This document shows, piece after piece, positions 28,001 through 32,843 of a stretch of 62,000 nt of DNA. The notes beneath the pieces were generated by a model. That model was not told the origin of the DNA and did no database searches. It saw only the letters and a list, made by a program, of their open reading frames with translations. The first letter of the stretch is position 1. Every line of letters begins with the position of its first letter. Position numbers and translations under genes: made by a program. Origin of the DNA: Phoronis australis (taxonomy: Eukaryota > Phoronida > Phoronidae); contig NMRA01000024.1 of NCBI GenBank assembly GCA_002633005.1, forward strand, positions 101,744-163,743, read 5' to 3'.

Positions 28001-29553
28001 GTTCTTATTTCCTATCTCTTGGAACAACATAAATCATGCAAATAATGATAAAAATGCAATGAAAATCAACCTTTTTAAGTGAATTCCAATTTTTTCCCTA
28101 TGTGGGAGAGGAACCCATCCCGACCTCCCCCAGTTGATGCTACGTTATGCATGACTCATCATTGTTGCGAATTTGGACCCTTACGTTTCAAATCCTACGA
28201 TGAATCCTGAAGCAGACTGGGAAGTTTCCCATTTTGAAAAATTCCCAAACTAGATGCACAAATGAAAATTAAATAGCACTGAAAATTCCTAAACATAATT
28301 TTCTGAAGTTTCAGGAAATCACTATATGACTTCTAGACATGCTGTCGTAAACGTTACACTGTGGAAGTCAATTGTGGGTACTAGGTCACTCTTTCATGAG
28401 CCAAGTGAGCTGTTTTCTATCGCTTATAAAAAGTTATTGCTTTTGACTTAGGTGACATCATTGCAAAATCCAGGAAAAATATCCTTATAACATGGTGTAA
28501 GCTTTTCCAGAAATACCACAGAGTTTCTACGAAAGTACATCAAATGTGAAAGGTGTCGGAAATGAGTACTTCCGCTGTAGCTTTTGGTGAAGAATTACAA
28601 CTCTACTTTTTTAGTCGCTGTTAACTTTTTCATTGCGCGCAATAACCACAAAGTATTTCACTTGATTTAACATGAGTTAGGCCACAAGCATGAGACTAAG
28701 CGGATCGTCGGCTGACACTAGAATAAAGTATCAAAGGAAGATATCAAGAAGAAATTGTAAGATTTATGTCCCTTGGACATTTTTCTCATCAACTGATGTG
28801 ATTTTGCGCAACTTCCTCAAAATGACAACTGGTGAGAGAAGCTCGAGAGTACCTCTACATGGTACGTACTTTAATTTTAGCTCAATGTGTATATACGCAC
28901 ATTTCATTTGATTTGCAGTATTTTGAGATGAGTAACATTTTGTAGAGCCTAGAGGTGAATTGTCACCTGCGGCATTAACCTTTACATGGCAATGAAATTG
29001 TCTGGGTCTTTTTACAGGCAGTCGGATATTACCGACGCTGATTTAGAGAAGTAGCGTCAACCACAAAGTAACGGTCACGGGGGTATTATTTTTTAGTGAT
29101 TGCTTGGTTTTCTAAATCAGGGTTTATTATATCCGACTTGTGCCCTTTTAGTTTTAAATTGGCAAAAAGTTTCAAAGTTGAAACTGCAAACCGGAAAATA
29201 CCAAGTTTTACAAAGTTAACAGCAAGGTCTTAAGTTAAATTGCTAATCCTTTGTGAACCAGATCAATTTACTTAACTGAATCTGATTTCCATAATGGAGT
29301 ACTTCAGTGACCTTCTGCTTCCCAACTCGCTGGGAAACTTGTTTACAATACAACTAAGCCAAATGGCACTCAGTGACTCAGTGCAAAACAAGAGACTAGA
29401 TAGAGAAATTACCGTATCTACCATTTCGAGCAACAGCAGTAAATGGCGTTGAAAATAGTTCAGTTGCTACTTACCGAAACACGATGAAGCGGTATATATA
29501 ATTACAAGTACTTGAAGACATGTGCTTATTTTGTTTAGTTTAAATTTTGTCAT
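1003..29553 (-). CDS. ADAM17: ADAM17/TACE-type membrane metalloprotease (partial gene, 3' exons outside window)
   Basis: This is a zinc endopeptidase that sheds membrane-anchored ligands and receptors at the cell surface. Seventeen exon positions join in frame on the minus strand. In order they encode a signal peptide (exon 1), prodomain (exons 2-5) with cysteine switch PSVCG, furin site RVKR at the start of exon 6, the catalytic domain (exons 6-13) with zinc motif [11 protein letters not shown] and Met-turn FIMY, and the disintegrin/Cys-rich region (exons 14-17). The domain order and landmark motifs match ADAM17 rather than ADAM10. The stalk, transmembrane and cytoplasmic exons should lie beyond base 1. 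Oddities are three alternative versions of exon 9 and a 6-nt exon 11 carrying the catalytic Glu. The gene is head-to-head with SPAG1. No enzyme-killing lesion is seen when exon 11 is included. Confidence 0.93.
1363..1582. mobile_element. hAT-like miniature element (MITE) copy
   Basis: The left end TAGGCAGATTTAGGG and right end CTAGATCTGCCAGTG form imperfect terminal inverted repeats related to those of the 53074-54296 element. The interior has G-rich then C-rich runs next to the ends and no coding capacity. Confidence 0.5.
2063..2125 (-). CDS. ADAM17: ADAM17 exon 16: disintegrin/Cys-rich region
   Basis: A short exon, phase 2 to phase 2, encodes [20 protein letters not shown]. It matches TGNSSECPPPGNAEDDTVC of ADAM17. 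Acceptor ACATCAG, donor GTGAGT. Confidence 0.9.
2895..3002 (-). CDS. ADAM17: ADAM17 exon 15: disintegrin domain
   Basis: The exon encodes [20 protein letters not shown], then LACEGNSTC, matching SPCCKNCQFETAQKKC...TCKGVSYC. It runs phase 2 to phase 2. Its donor (GTATCC) is weak but is the one that keeps the frame into exon 16. Confidence 0.92.
3226..3345. repeat. Degenerate tandem copies of the exon-14 donor region
   Basis: The segment GTCTGACCACGGCTGTGTAC, which overlaps the exon-14/intron junction at 3620-3650, recurs at 3229 and in more diverged form near 3298-3340. The neighbouring AACAGCAGACT tract, part of exon 14, is also copied. Confidence 0.7.
3490..3572 (-). repeat. tRNA-derived SINE-like sequence
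   Basis: Read on the minus strand, TGGCCTAGTGTGATAGG resembles a pol III A box, and GTCGTGCGTTCCAAGTCCC a B box about 45 bp later. The cloverleaf is not complete, so it is taken as a SINE head or tRNA pseudogene. Confidence 0.5.
3646..3781 (-). CDS. ADAM17: ADAM17 exon 14: disintegrin domain start
   Basis: The exon encodes [17 protein letters not shown] and [11 protein letters not shown], the signature of the ADAM17 disintegrin domain (CGNSRVDEGEECD...TCCNSDCTLK). It runs phase 1 to phase 2, with acceptor TAGAAG and donor GTGAGT. Degenerate copies of its 3' end and donor lie in the following intron. Confidence 0.94.
3921..4255 (+). repeat. Dispersed repeat family A, copy 1
   Basis: This block shares ordered segments (GCACGCTCCTA, GGCTCACATGGCCCGCATCAT, CAGCACCATGTCATG, GACCAAATAATCA) with 47613-47975 on the same strand and with 34010-34245 on the opposite strand. 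No coding capacity or clear termini are seen. Confidence 0.7.
4311..4440. repeat. 25-bp perfect inverted repeat with internal direct repeat
   Basis: AAACCTTGCTGTCTTTCCAT at 4311 continues to 4335 and is matched by its exact complement at 4416-4440. The CTTGTCTACTCAAAATAACA region inside the loop repeats a segment just before the left arm. Confidence 0.85.
4880..4949 (-). CDS. ADAM17: ADAM17 exon 13: end of catalytic domain
   Basis: Twenty-three codons give [18 protein letters not shown] and CFK, matching [22 protein letters not shown]. It runs phase 0 to phase 1, with acceptor TTTTAACAG and donor GTTAGG. Confidence 0.92.
5110..5268. repeat. 81-bp tandem duplication with CATCAC-rich edge
   Basis: ACTATATCTAGTGTTYTATG and CCAACCAGTGTGCACTATG recur at a spacing of 81 bp after a CATCATCACC microsatellite. 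It lies in the ADAM17 intron before exon 13. Confidence 0.85.
5517..5798. repeat. 116-bp near-perfect foldback (inverted repeat)
   Basis: The left arm 5517-5632 and right arm 5683-5798 are complementary with about two mismatches, separated by a 50-bp loop that itself repeats AATAAAGTAAAATCAAACAC. Single-arm relatives occur at 23730-23935 and 31970-32115. It lies in an ADAM17 intron, so the transcript would contain a long hairpin. Confidence 0.93.
6051..6169 (-). CDS. ADAM17: ADAM17 exon 12: rest of zinc motif and Met-turn
   Basis: The exon starts with GT, which completes a Gly codon, and then encodes [30 protein letters not shown] and NNK. It provides the second and third zinc His and the Met-turn. 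It runs phase 1 to phase 0, with acceptor ACGCAG and donor GTAAGT. Confidence 0.95.
6762..6767 (-). CDS. ADAM17: ADAM17 exon 11: 6-nt microexon carrying the catalytic glutamate
   Basis: Joining exon 10 directly to exon 12 would give His-Gly-His and lose the Glu-X of HExGH. Between them lies AATTTG, flanked by a pyrimidine-rich acceptor ending ACATCAG and a perfect donor GTGAGT. Insertion turns the junction into GAA TTT GGT CAC and restores [11 protein letters not shown] exactly. The sequence, frame and splice signals are seen directly; that the microexon is used is inferred. Confidence 0.85.
7490..7790 (+). repeat. Dispersed repeat family B, copy 1
   Basis: Ordered similarity to 43540-43870 includes AAAGCTTGTTGGGCCAG, GGAAACCATTGTTGC, AAACTTGTTT and TTAAGACGTCNNCCACATT-like blocks. 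Boundaries are approximate. It lies in the intron between ADAM17 exons 10 and 11. Confidence 0.5.
7815..8190. repeat. Degenerate array of ~20-bp palindrome-bearing units
   Basis: About 18 variants of ATATTGGCCAAGCTTGAATA follow one another. Each contains the palindrome CAAGCTTG or a derivative. The array starts about 80 bp past the donor of ADAM17 exon 10, in the intron that also holds the microexon. The long minus-strand open frames here are products of the repeat. Confidence 0.9.
8270..8380 (-). CDS. ADAM17: ADAM17 exon 10: up to first zinc histidine
   Basis: The exon runs phase 1 to phase 1. It encodes [30 protein letters not shown] and the first base of the next codon, matching IYLNSGLTS...[12 protein letters not shown]. 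The last residue is the first zinc-binding His. The donor (GTATAG) is weak, and no in-frame alternative donor was found. A 320-bp repeat array begins about 80 bp downstream in the intron. Confidence 0.93.
10937..11075 (-). CDS. ADAM17: ADAM17 exon 9C (third alternative exon)
   Basis: The exon is 139 nt, phase 0 to phase 1, with acceptor TTTATTTGCAG and donor GTGACT. It encodes [25 protein letters not shown] and VGGICSP. It is three codons shorter than 9A and 9B. Its VLGLAW core resembles the ADAM10 version of this strand, although the rest of the gene is ADAM17. Confidence 0.9.
11682..11829 (-). CDS. ADAM17: ADAM17 exon 9B (second alternative exon)
   Basis: The exon is 148 nt, phase 0 to phase 1, with acceptor TTTTTTGTAG and donor GTGACT. 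It encodes [24 protein letters not shown] and GIGGICSE. The TLGLAY core is the ADAM17-type version, and this copy looks closest to vertebrate ADAM17 at the cleft rim. Confidence 0.9.
12040..12114 (-). pseudogene. Possible decayed fourth copy of ADAM17 exon 9
   Basis: A good acceptor (TTTATTTTCAG) is followed by ACGTT, as in exon 9C. The frame opens [10 protein letters not shown], sharing DIDR with exon 9A, but the FCLAHLFT core is lost and a stop follows after 24 codons. The position between 9A and 9B fits a tandem array. The similarity is short and could be chance. Confidence 0.3.
13679..13826 (-). CDS. ADAM17: ADAM17 exon 9A (first of three alternative exons)
   Basis: The exon is 148 nt, phase 0 to phase 1, with acceptor CGCAG and a weak donor GTACAC. 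It encodes [23 protein letters not shown] and AGGICSR, covering the segment that forms the edge strand over the active-site cleft. It is the most divergent copy. The aromatic D/S-F before the glycine turn is replaced by a longer polar loop (ESPETS). Conserved frame, splice sites and core residues argue for a functional alternative rather than a relic. Confidence 0.85.
13827..17646 (-). other. ADAM17 intron 8, nothing recognised
   Basis: This is AT-rich intron between exon 8 and exon 9A. I looked for further exon-9 copies and saw none. Short open frames here have no recognisable similarity. Confidence 0.5.
17647..17742 (-). CDS. ADAM17: ADAM17 exon 8: catalytic domain
   Basis: Thirty-two codons in phase 0-0 end in a perfect GTAAGT. 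Residues GDVHYNM and WQTKDLLE match GEKHYNM...WDVKMLLEQF of ADAM17. It is the common upstream partner of the three alternative exon-9 copies, supplying a phase-0 junction. Confidence 0.93.
17878..17957 (+). repeat. tRNA-derived SINE head / pseudo-tRNA
   Basis: A-box-like GGCTCAGTGGACTAGAGC and B-box GGGTTCGAGTCCC are at the right spacing, flanked by complementary 8-mers GATTTCTG and CAGAAATC. The D arm and a near-complete anticodon arm can be drawn. The acceptor stem adjoining the D arm does not pair and U33 is missing, so a working tRNA is unlikely. Confidence 0.5.
18511..18702. repeat. 32-bp minisatellite, 6 copies
   Basis: AGATAAATGCACCAGACTTG followed by CATGGAGTAGTC repeats six times with almost no divergence, which suggests recent expansion. 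It is intronic in ADAM17. Confidence 0.97.
18873..19072. repeat. ~56-62-bp tandem repeat, about 3.5 copies
   Basis: The units share GGCGTTAAATCAAACATGGG, CTTGAAAAGTGAAAGTATGC and AAATTTCAC. The copies are more diverged than the neighbouring 32-bp array. Confidence 0.85.
19228..19314 (-). CDS. ADAM17: ADAM17 exon 7: catalytic domain
   Basis: Twenty-nine codons in phase 0-0 give [16 protein letters not shown] and GFEIKE. They match the helix and strand LIELIDRVDDIYRNT...GYGIQIEQI. The exon lies just upstream (in plus coordinates) of the assembly gap and is itself intact. Confidence 0.92.
19381..19951. other. Assembly gap (571 unknown bases)
   Basis: Continuous N bases, flanked on the right by a G-rich minisatellite that probably caused the assembly break. 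It lies within the ADAM17 intron between exons 6 and 7. Confidence 1.
19952..20056. repeat. GGGAAGGCGAGG-type purine-rich minisatellite
   Basis: Repeats of GAGGGAGGGGAAGGC with one strand nearly all purine run from the gap edge to a GGGA microsatellite. The pyrimidine-rich open frame on the minus strand is an artefact. Confidence 0.95.
20281..20425. repeat. 22-bp minisatellite, about 5 copies
   Basis: TGGTAAACAGTGACTTGTGT recurs every 22 bp with decayed copies at both ends. It lies about 125 bp 3' (minus sense) of the exon 6 donor. Confidence 0.93.
20550..20674 (-). CDS. ADAM17: ADAM17 exon 6: furin site and start of catalytic domain
   Basis: The exon opens with GERVKR, a furin-type RxKR processing site like the human [23 protein letters not shown] and TEMGQ then match the first strand of the ADAM17 catalytic domain. 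It runs phase 1 to phase 0, with acceptor TCTTCAG and donor GTGAGT. Confidence 0.95.
21799..21893 (-). CDS. ADAM17: ADAM17 exon 5: cysteine switch
   Basis: The exon runs phase 2 to phase 1, with a CTTAG acceptor and GTAAGT donor. It encodes [12 protein letters not shown], aligning with PKVCGYLKVD of the human protein. The free Cys is the presumed cysteine-switch ligand of the zymogen zinc. The remainder is polar linker leading to the furin site. Confidence 0.85.
22596..22788 (-). CDS. ADAM17: ADAM17 exon 4: prodomain core
   Basis: The exon has 63 full codons and runs phase 1 to phase 2. It carries [28 protein letters not shown] and [13 protein letters not shown]. The IEPLWRF...MLVYKSEDIK block of ADAM17 prodomains is clearly recognisable. 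Confidence 0.93.
23524..23657 (-). CDS. ADAM17: ADAM17 exon 3: prodomain
   Basis: The exon runs phase 2 to phase 1, with acceptor TTTTTTACAG and donor GTATGG. It encodes [23 protein letters not shown] and SSFYTGYDE, in line with the prodomain pattern HFKLYL / FKVVVVDGK / DFFTGHV of ADAM17. Confidence 0.9.
23730..23935. repeat. Dispersed copy of the foldback family (single arm)
   Basis: It shares AACAACAAGAATGGATCAAC, AGAAATAAAGTAAAATCAAA and the GGATCTGGATCGCC-type flank with the foldback region around 5517-5870. It lies in the ADAM17 intron upstream of exon 3. Confidence 0.8.
25234..25351 (-). CDS. ADAM17: ADAM17 exon 2: prodomain N-terminus
   Basis: The exon is preceded by a pyrimidine-rich acceptor (TTTTTTCAG), ends with GTATGT, and runs phase 1 to phase 2. 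It encodes [14 protein letters not shown] and then HRISKR and FQALGR. This corresponds to the start of the human prodomain (LSDYDILSLS, VRKRD, FSALKR). Confidence 0.88.
25352..29474 (-). other. ADAM17 intron 1
   Basis: A 4.1-kb intron between the signal-peptide exon and exon 2. A short hydrophobic frame with a good GTAAGT donor at 26205-26280 was considered as an alternative first exon, but its phase does not fit exon 2. No repeat family or gene was recognised. Confidence 0.55.
29475..29553 (-). CDS. ADAM17: ADAM17 exon 1: start codon and signal peptide
   Basis: Twenty-six codons start at the ATG ending at 29553 and give [12 protein letters not shown] followed by a hydrophobic run [14 protein letters not shown], a plausible secretory signal. 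The donor is a perfect GTAAGT. The exon ends in phase 1, which joins exon 2 to make Ala. An ATG further upstream is also in frame, but it would put a long polar stretch before the hydrophobic core, so I prefer this start. Exon 1 is the least certain exon because signal peptides are poorly conserved. Confidence 0.7.
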
Positions 29554-30248
29554 TATTTCAGAGACGATATTCTGCCCGCCCTGTTGACCTACTTTTCTGG
29601 CGGGTTCTGAATATGAAAACGAGAGAAATGTGAGTTGACGCTCGAAACAGCACAAGTTTTGCAAATGCAATTCTGGTGTTATATTTAATAAAATTGCACC
29701 AGAGTATCACATATATTCTTTGAATAACAACAGAAATGCTGTGGCTACTTGTTATTGAGTGGAAAAGCAAAATTTCTTCACTGAAACTAGTTATTTGAGC
29801 GCCCTCCTTTGGCAGTTTCACTCGTCGTAACAACCGCATAGCTCACGTTTGGATTTTTCCTGACGCTGCTTTTTTGCTTATCAAATATTTCCAGGAAAAG
29901 AGGTTGCTCATTGATTTACCGATTTCCGCGTTGTGGAGAAGCTGTAAGTCTTTATATTTAAGAGCAGGTTAAGAAACGATTATTTCTGTTGACTTCAAGA
30001 CAAACTGCAATCGCAAACATTCTACGATTTGGCACACTATGACTGTTTGACAAGTCAAGTGGCTCAGTGTCAGGGACTTTTTGTGTGATGATAGACATCA
30101 CATAGCATAGTGATTAAAGTTCAAAGTCAGTGTACTAGTACGTACACTACGCTGTTTTCTGAAGCTCATGTGTAATACTAAGGAACAATACTGAGCAGCA
30201 GTCACGAGGAGTTCTGATAACAGTAACAGTGGAGTAAACGGGGGCATT
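29554..30248 (-). promoter_or_regulatory. Likely ADAM17 5'UTR/promoter side of the divergent intergenic region
   Basis: This segment lies immediately upstream of the chosen ADAM17 start codon. I see no TATA box at a convincing position and no CpG-rich block. The assignment rests on position only. Confidence 0.35.
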
Positions 30249-30383
30249 GGTTGGTTGGATATAGAAATATAGAATTCTAGTGGTCCCAGATTTTGAGAAC
30301 CAGGCAATCACTGAATTATGGGTCCACTTATATTGAGCGGATGAAACTGGTTCTCAAAATCAAGGTTGGCTATATCCAACCAG
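30249..30383. repeat. Foldback repeat in the ADAM17/SPAG1 intergenic region
   Basis: GGTTGGATATAG and GATTTTGAGAACCA in the left part are matched by TGGTTCTCAAAATC and CTATATCCAACC in the right part, giving an interrupted stem around a ~45-bp loop. Confidence 0.8.
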
Positions 30384-30635
30384 TGCCGTAGGCCTAAAGG
30401 AACCGGGTTCTCGGTAGCCAATTTCAAGAGGAATCCGTTCACTTCACTTTTAACCTGAAAACAGCCTCGAATGCAGATTTGAGCATTGAACCTTTGTGTT
30501 CGCAGCCAAATCCTCTGCTGACAAGCTGAATTACACTCAATAACTCATAGAATACTTCAAGTATATTTAACTGGTAAAATCACCAACCTTGACTTGAGTT
30601 GATTTAAGCGATGCATGTAAACCGGAAACTAGTGT

Positions 30636-30709
30636 AGACAGTGACCACGGTCACTAGCTGGCCAGTAGGCATAGACAGTGACCACAGTCACTAGCTGGCC
30701 AGTAGGTAT
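30636..30709. repeat. 37-bp tandem duplication containing GTGACC palindromes
   Basis: TAGACAGTGACCACGGTCAC followed by TAGCTGGCCAGTAGGCA occurs twice in a row with one-base differences. The embedded GTGACCRYGGTCAC is a palindrome. Confidence 0.85.
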
Positions 30710-31391
30710 GGTCAAGCTCACACGCCGGAAGCTTTTCGGCGAATTATGAGTCACTGATTGAAGTATCCAATCACGTTATAATGGTATTTTGCGCATTGAG
30801 AGACACATTATAGGAGACTTCCAATGGCTTTAATTTCTTCCAACTCAAACAAATACTCCCATAGTTAAACTTATTGTTCGAGCAGTCCTGCAGTTGCCCA
30901 AATTGGCCATACGAACCTGTATACAGCTTTTTGTCAGGTGAGTAAATAGACTAATGGTGACTATCGCCAGGCTTGGGGAAATGATTTTATATAATGTTTT
31001 TTAGAGTTGGAAAATAACAGTGCATTTTCTACCTTGCTTTATGTTTAAGTACTTAATCCAGTTGGTCCCAATTAGATTTATTCACACAGAACTGTATTAT
31101 GCTGCATATTAGTAATTGTTTCTGGGCCTACTCTAAATCCGTTCGTGAAGGTTGATGGGAGGCACTTTCTATAGATCTATTAGGCAGCCTTTATGACTCA
31201 ACAGTGAAATCTTCAAATCTACATGTGCTTAACAATGCCGGGTATAACTGTTGTGGTATTGTCAACTTGGAGAAAAGCTTATCATTAGTGAGGCTGATAT
31301 GGAACTTCGACAACCAAAAAGGAATATTCGTCATAAATATGTTTACAGTTGTGAAAGCACAAAAGCATCTTTCGTTGTTCCAACTGACCTA

Positions 31392-31555
31392 TAGCTAGGA
31401 TTTTGAGTGACGGCTTGACTGACCAATCAGAATGCAGCATTCTTGACATATCTTCGTTTCCAAGCTGTCATTTTACTCGACAAATAACACTTTGCCGGGT
31501 AAAACTTATTGATTGTTTGTCAACTTTTTACATTGGGAGCTTGCGATAAGTCAGT
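31392..31555. mobile_element. Solo arm of the 59844-60469 inverted-repeat element
   Basis: AGGATTTTGAGTGACGGCTT, CAAGCTGTCATTTTACTCGA and CCGGGTAAAACTT occur in the same order as in the long terminal repeats of the element at 59844-60469. No second arm is found nearby. Confidence 0.75.
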
Positions 31556-31969
31556 TTCTAATTCTCATGTACAAGATGGGCTGAGTTGAAATGGAAAAAA
31601 CATAATCTTTTTCTCAGAGACATTTTGACATATTTGTATGAGTCGTTCAAGTCCCCCACAGCACAAAAAAGGCACTTTGATGGCTTAAGGGTTGCATAGA
31701 ACACTGGAGAATCTCACGTACTGCATCAAACCTCCATACGAGAATGCAGGACGTTGTCTACTAACTACTCTATCGCCATCTAGTGACAAGACGTATTTCA
31801 TTGTTCCCACTATCGAAAATTGGCAATTGGAACATGTTAAGTCCGCCTATTAAAACTGACTGGCTGAGAGTAAAGCCAGCACTTGCACATGGAAAGTTTC
31901 TGGCAAAATATATAGTGTGCCTTCAATATAAGGTTTAAGAAACCTTAGAATACCTAGTGTTTGTTACAC

Positions 31970-32115
31970 AGTGAATATAAATAGGTAAATAAAACAACAG
32001 GAATGGATCAACTGAAATTTTCGGATGTAATAACGTCTTTTGTCAACAGAAACAGAAATAAAGTAAAATCAAACACTATATGACATTTGACATTTAAGAT
32101 ATGGTGTAATGAATA
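31970..32115. repeat. Dispersed copy of the foldback family (single arm)
   Basis: It shares AAATAAAACAACAGGAATGG, ATCAACTGAAATTTTCGGAT and AGAAATAAAGTAAAATCAAA with the arms at 5517-5798. It lies about 590 bp upstream of the SPAG1 start codon. Confidence 0.85.
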
Positions 32116-32272
32116 TAATACATTTTTGCGTAAAAAATTCAATGATATACATAGTGAGCAATGAAATGGAATGGATAAATCTATAAATTTTTGTGCACCT
32201 AGTCATTGATCTTACATAGTGCAACCAGAGACCAGGATCTATTTCTCTGAACTGAGGGTCTAGACTTAGACT

Positions 32273-32390
32273 AAAAAATTAACCAATCACACACCGTTTA
32301 TCAAAAATTAACCAAATCACAGGCCATTACTCAAAAAGTAACCAATCACACACCGTTACTCAAAAATTAACCAAGCACAAGCCATTACTC
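32273..32390. promoter_or_regulatory. CCAATCA-bearing tandem array upstream of SPAG1
   Basis: Four units of about 29 bp (AAAAATTAACCAATCACACA... alternating with a CAGGCCATTA variant) carry two exact CCAATCA motifs and two diverged ones. The array lies 310-430 bp before the SPAG1 ATG. The repeat is seen; a role as NF-Y sites is inference. Confidence 0.5.
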
Positions 32391-32535
32391 AAAGACAAAT
32401 TTGTAACTTTACGCAAAGGATGCAATACTATTGGTCAATTTTCGAGATGAGTTTCAAGTACAGAGCTTGGACCCTGGGTCCACGGCTAATCATACCACAT
32501 TGCTGGTACATAATATATGTCTGGATAGTTATTGT

Positions 32536-32549
32536 GTCGCCATGGCAAA
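32536..32549 (+). promoter_or_regulatory. X-box (RFX-site) candidate upstream of SPAG1
   Basis: GTCGCCATGGCAAA matches the RFX consensus GTNRCC-N(0-3)-RGYAAC except for the last base. It sits 151 bp before the SPAG1 start codon. RFX factors drive ciliary genes in animals, and SPAG1 is a ciliary assembly factor, so position and gene type agree. Confidence 0.5.
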
Positions 32550-32700
32550 ATCAATAACATTGCAGATCATAAATTTAACGTCGTCTGTTTTATGTCACAG
32601 TTTCTCTTAACATGTATTTTGTAAATAAAATAAAACTGGAAATATTTACTCATTTCATAGGTTTTTGCACTTGAAAAGAAATTCATTTGCTAACATCACA

Positions 32701-32843
32701 ATGACTACTCAAGATGTGACCAGTTTGTTAGGTGCCGGGCAGACCACCAAGAAATACGACATACCTATTGACCATTTAGACTATGGCTACATTGAGAAGT
32801 GTTCAGATATAAAAGAACTGGAGAAAATACTAAAGATTTTGAG
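32701..32843 (+). CDS. SPAG1: SPAG1 coding exon 1: N-terminal motif
   Basis: It starts at the ATG at 32701 and encodes MTTQDVTSLLGAG, YDIPIDHLDYGYIEKCSDI and LEKILKIL. It ends phase 2 at GTGAGT. A TTTCATAG acceptor lies 40 bp upstream, leaving a short leader in this exon. Confidence 0.95.
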
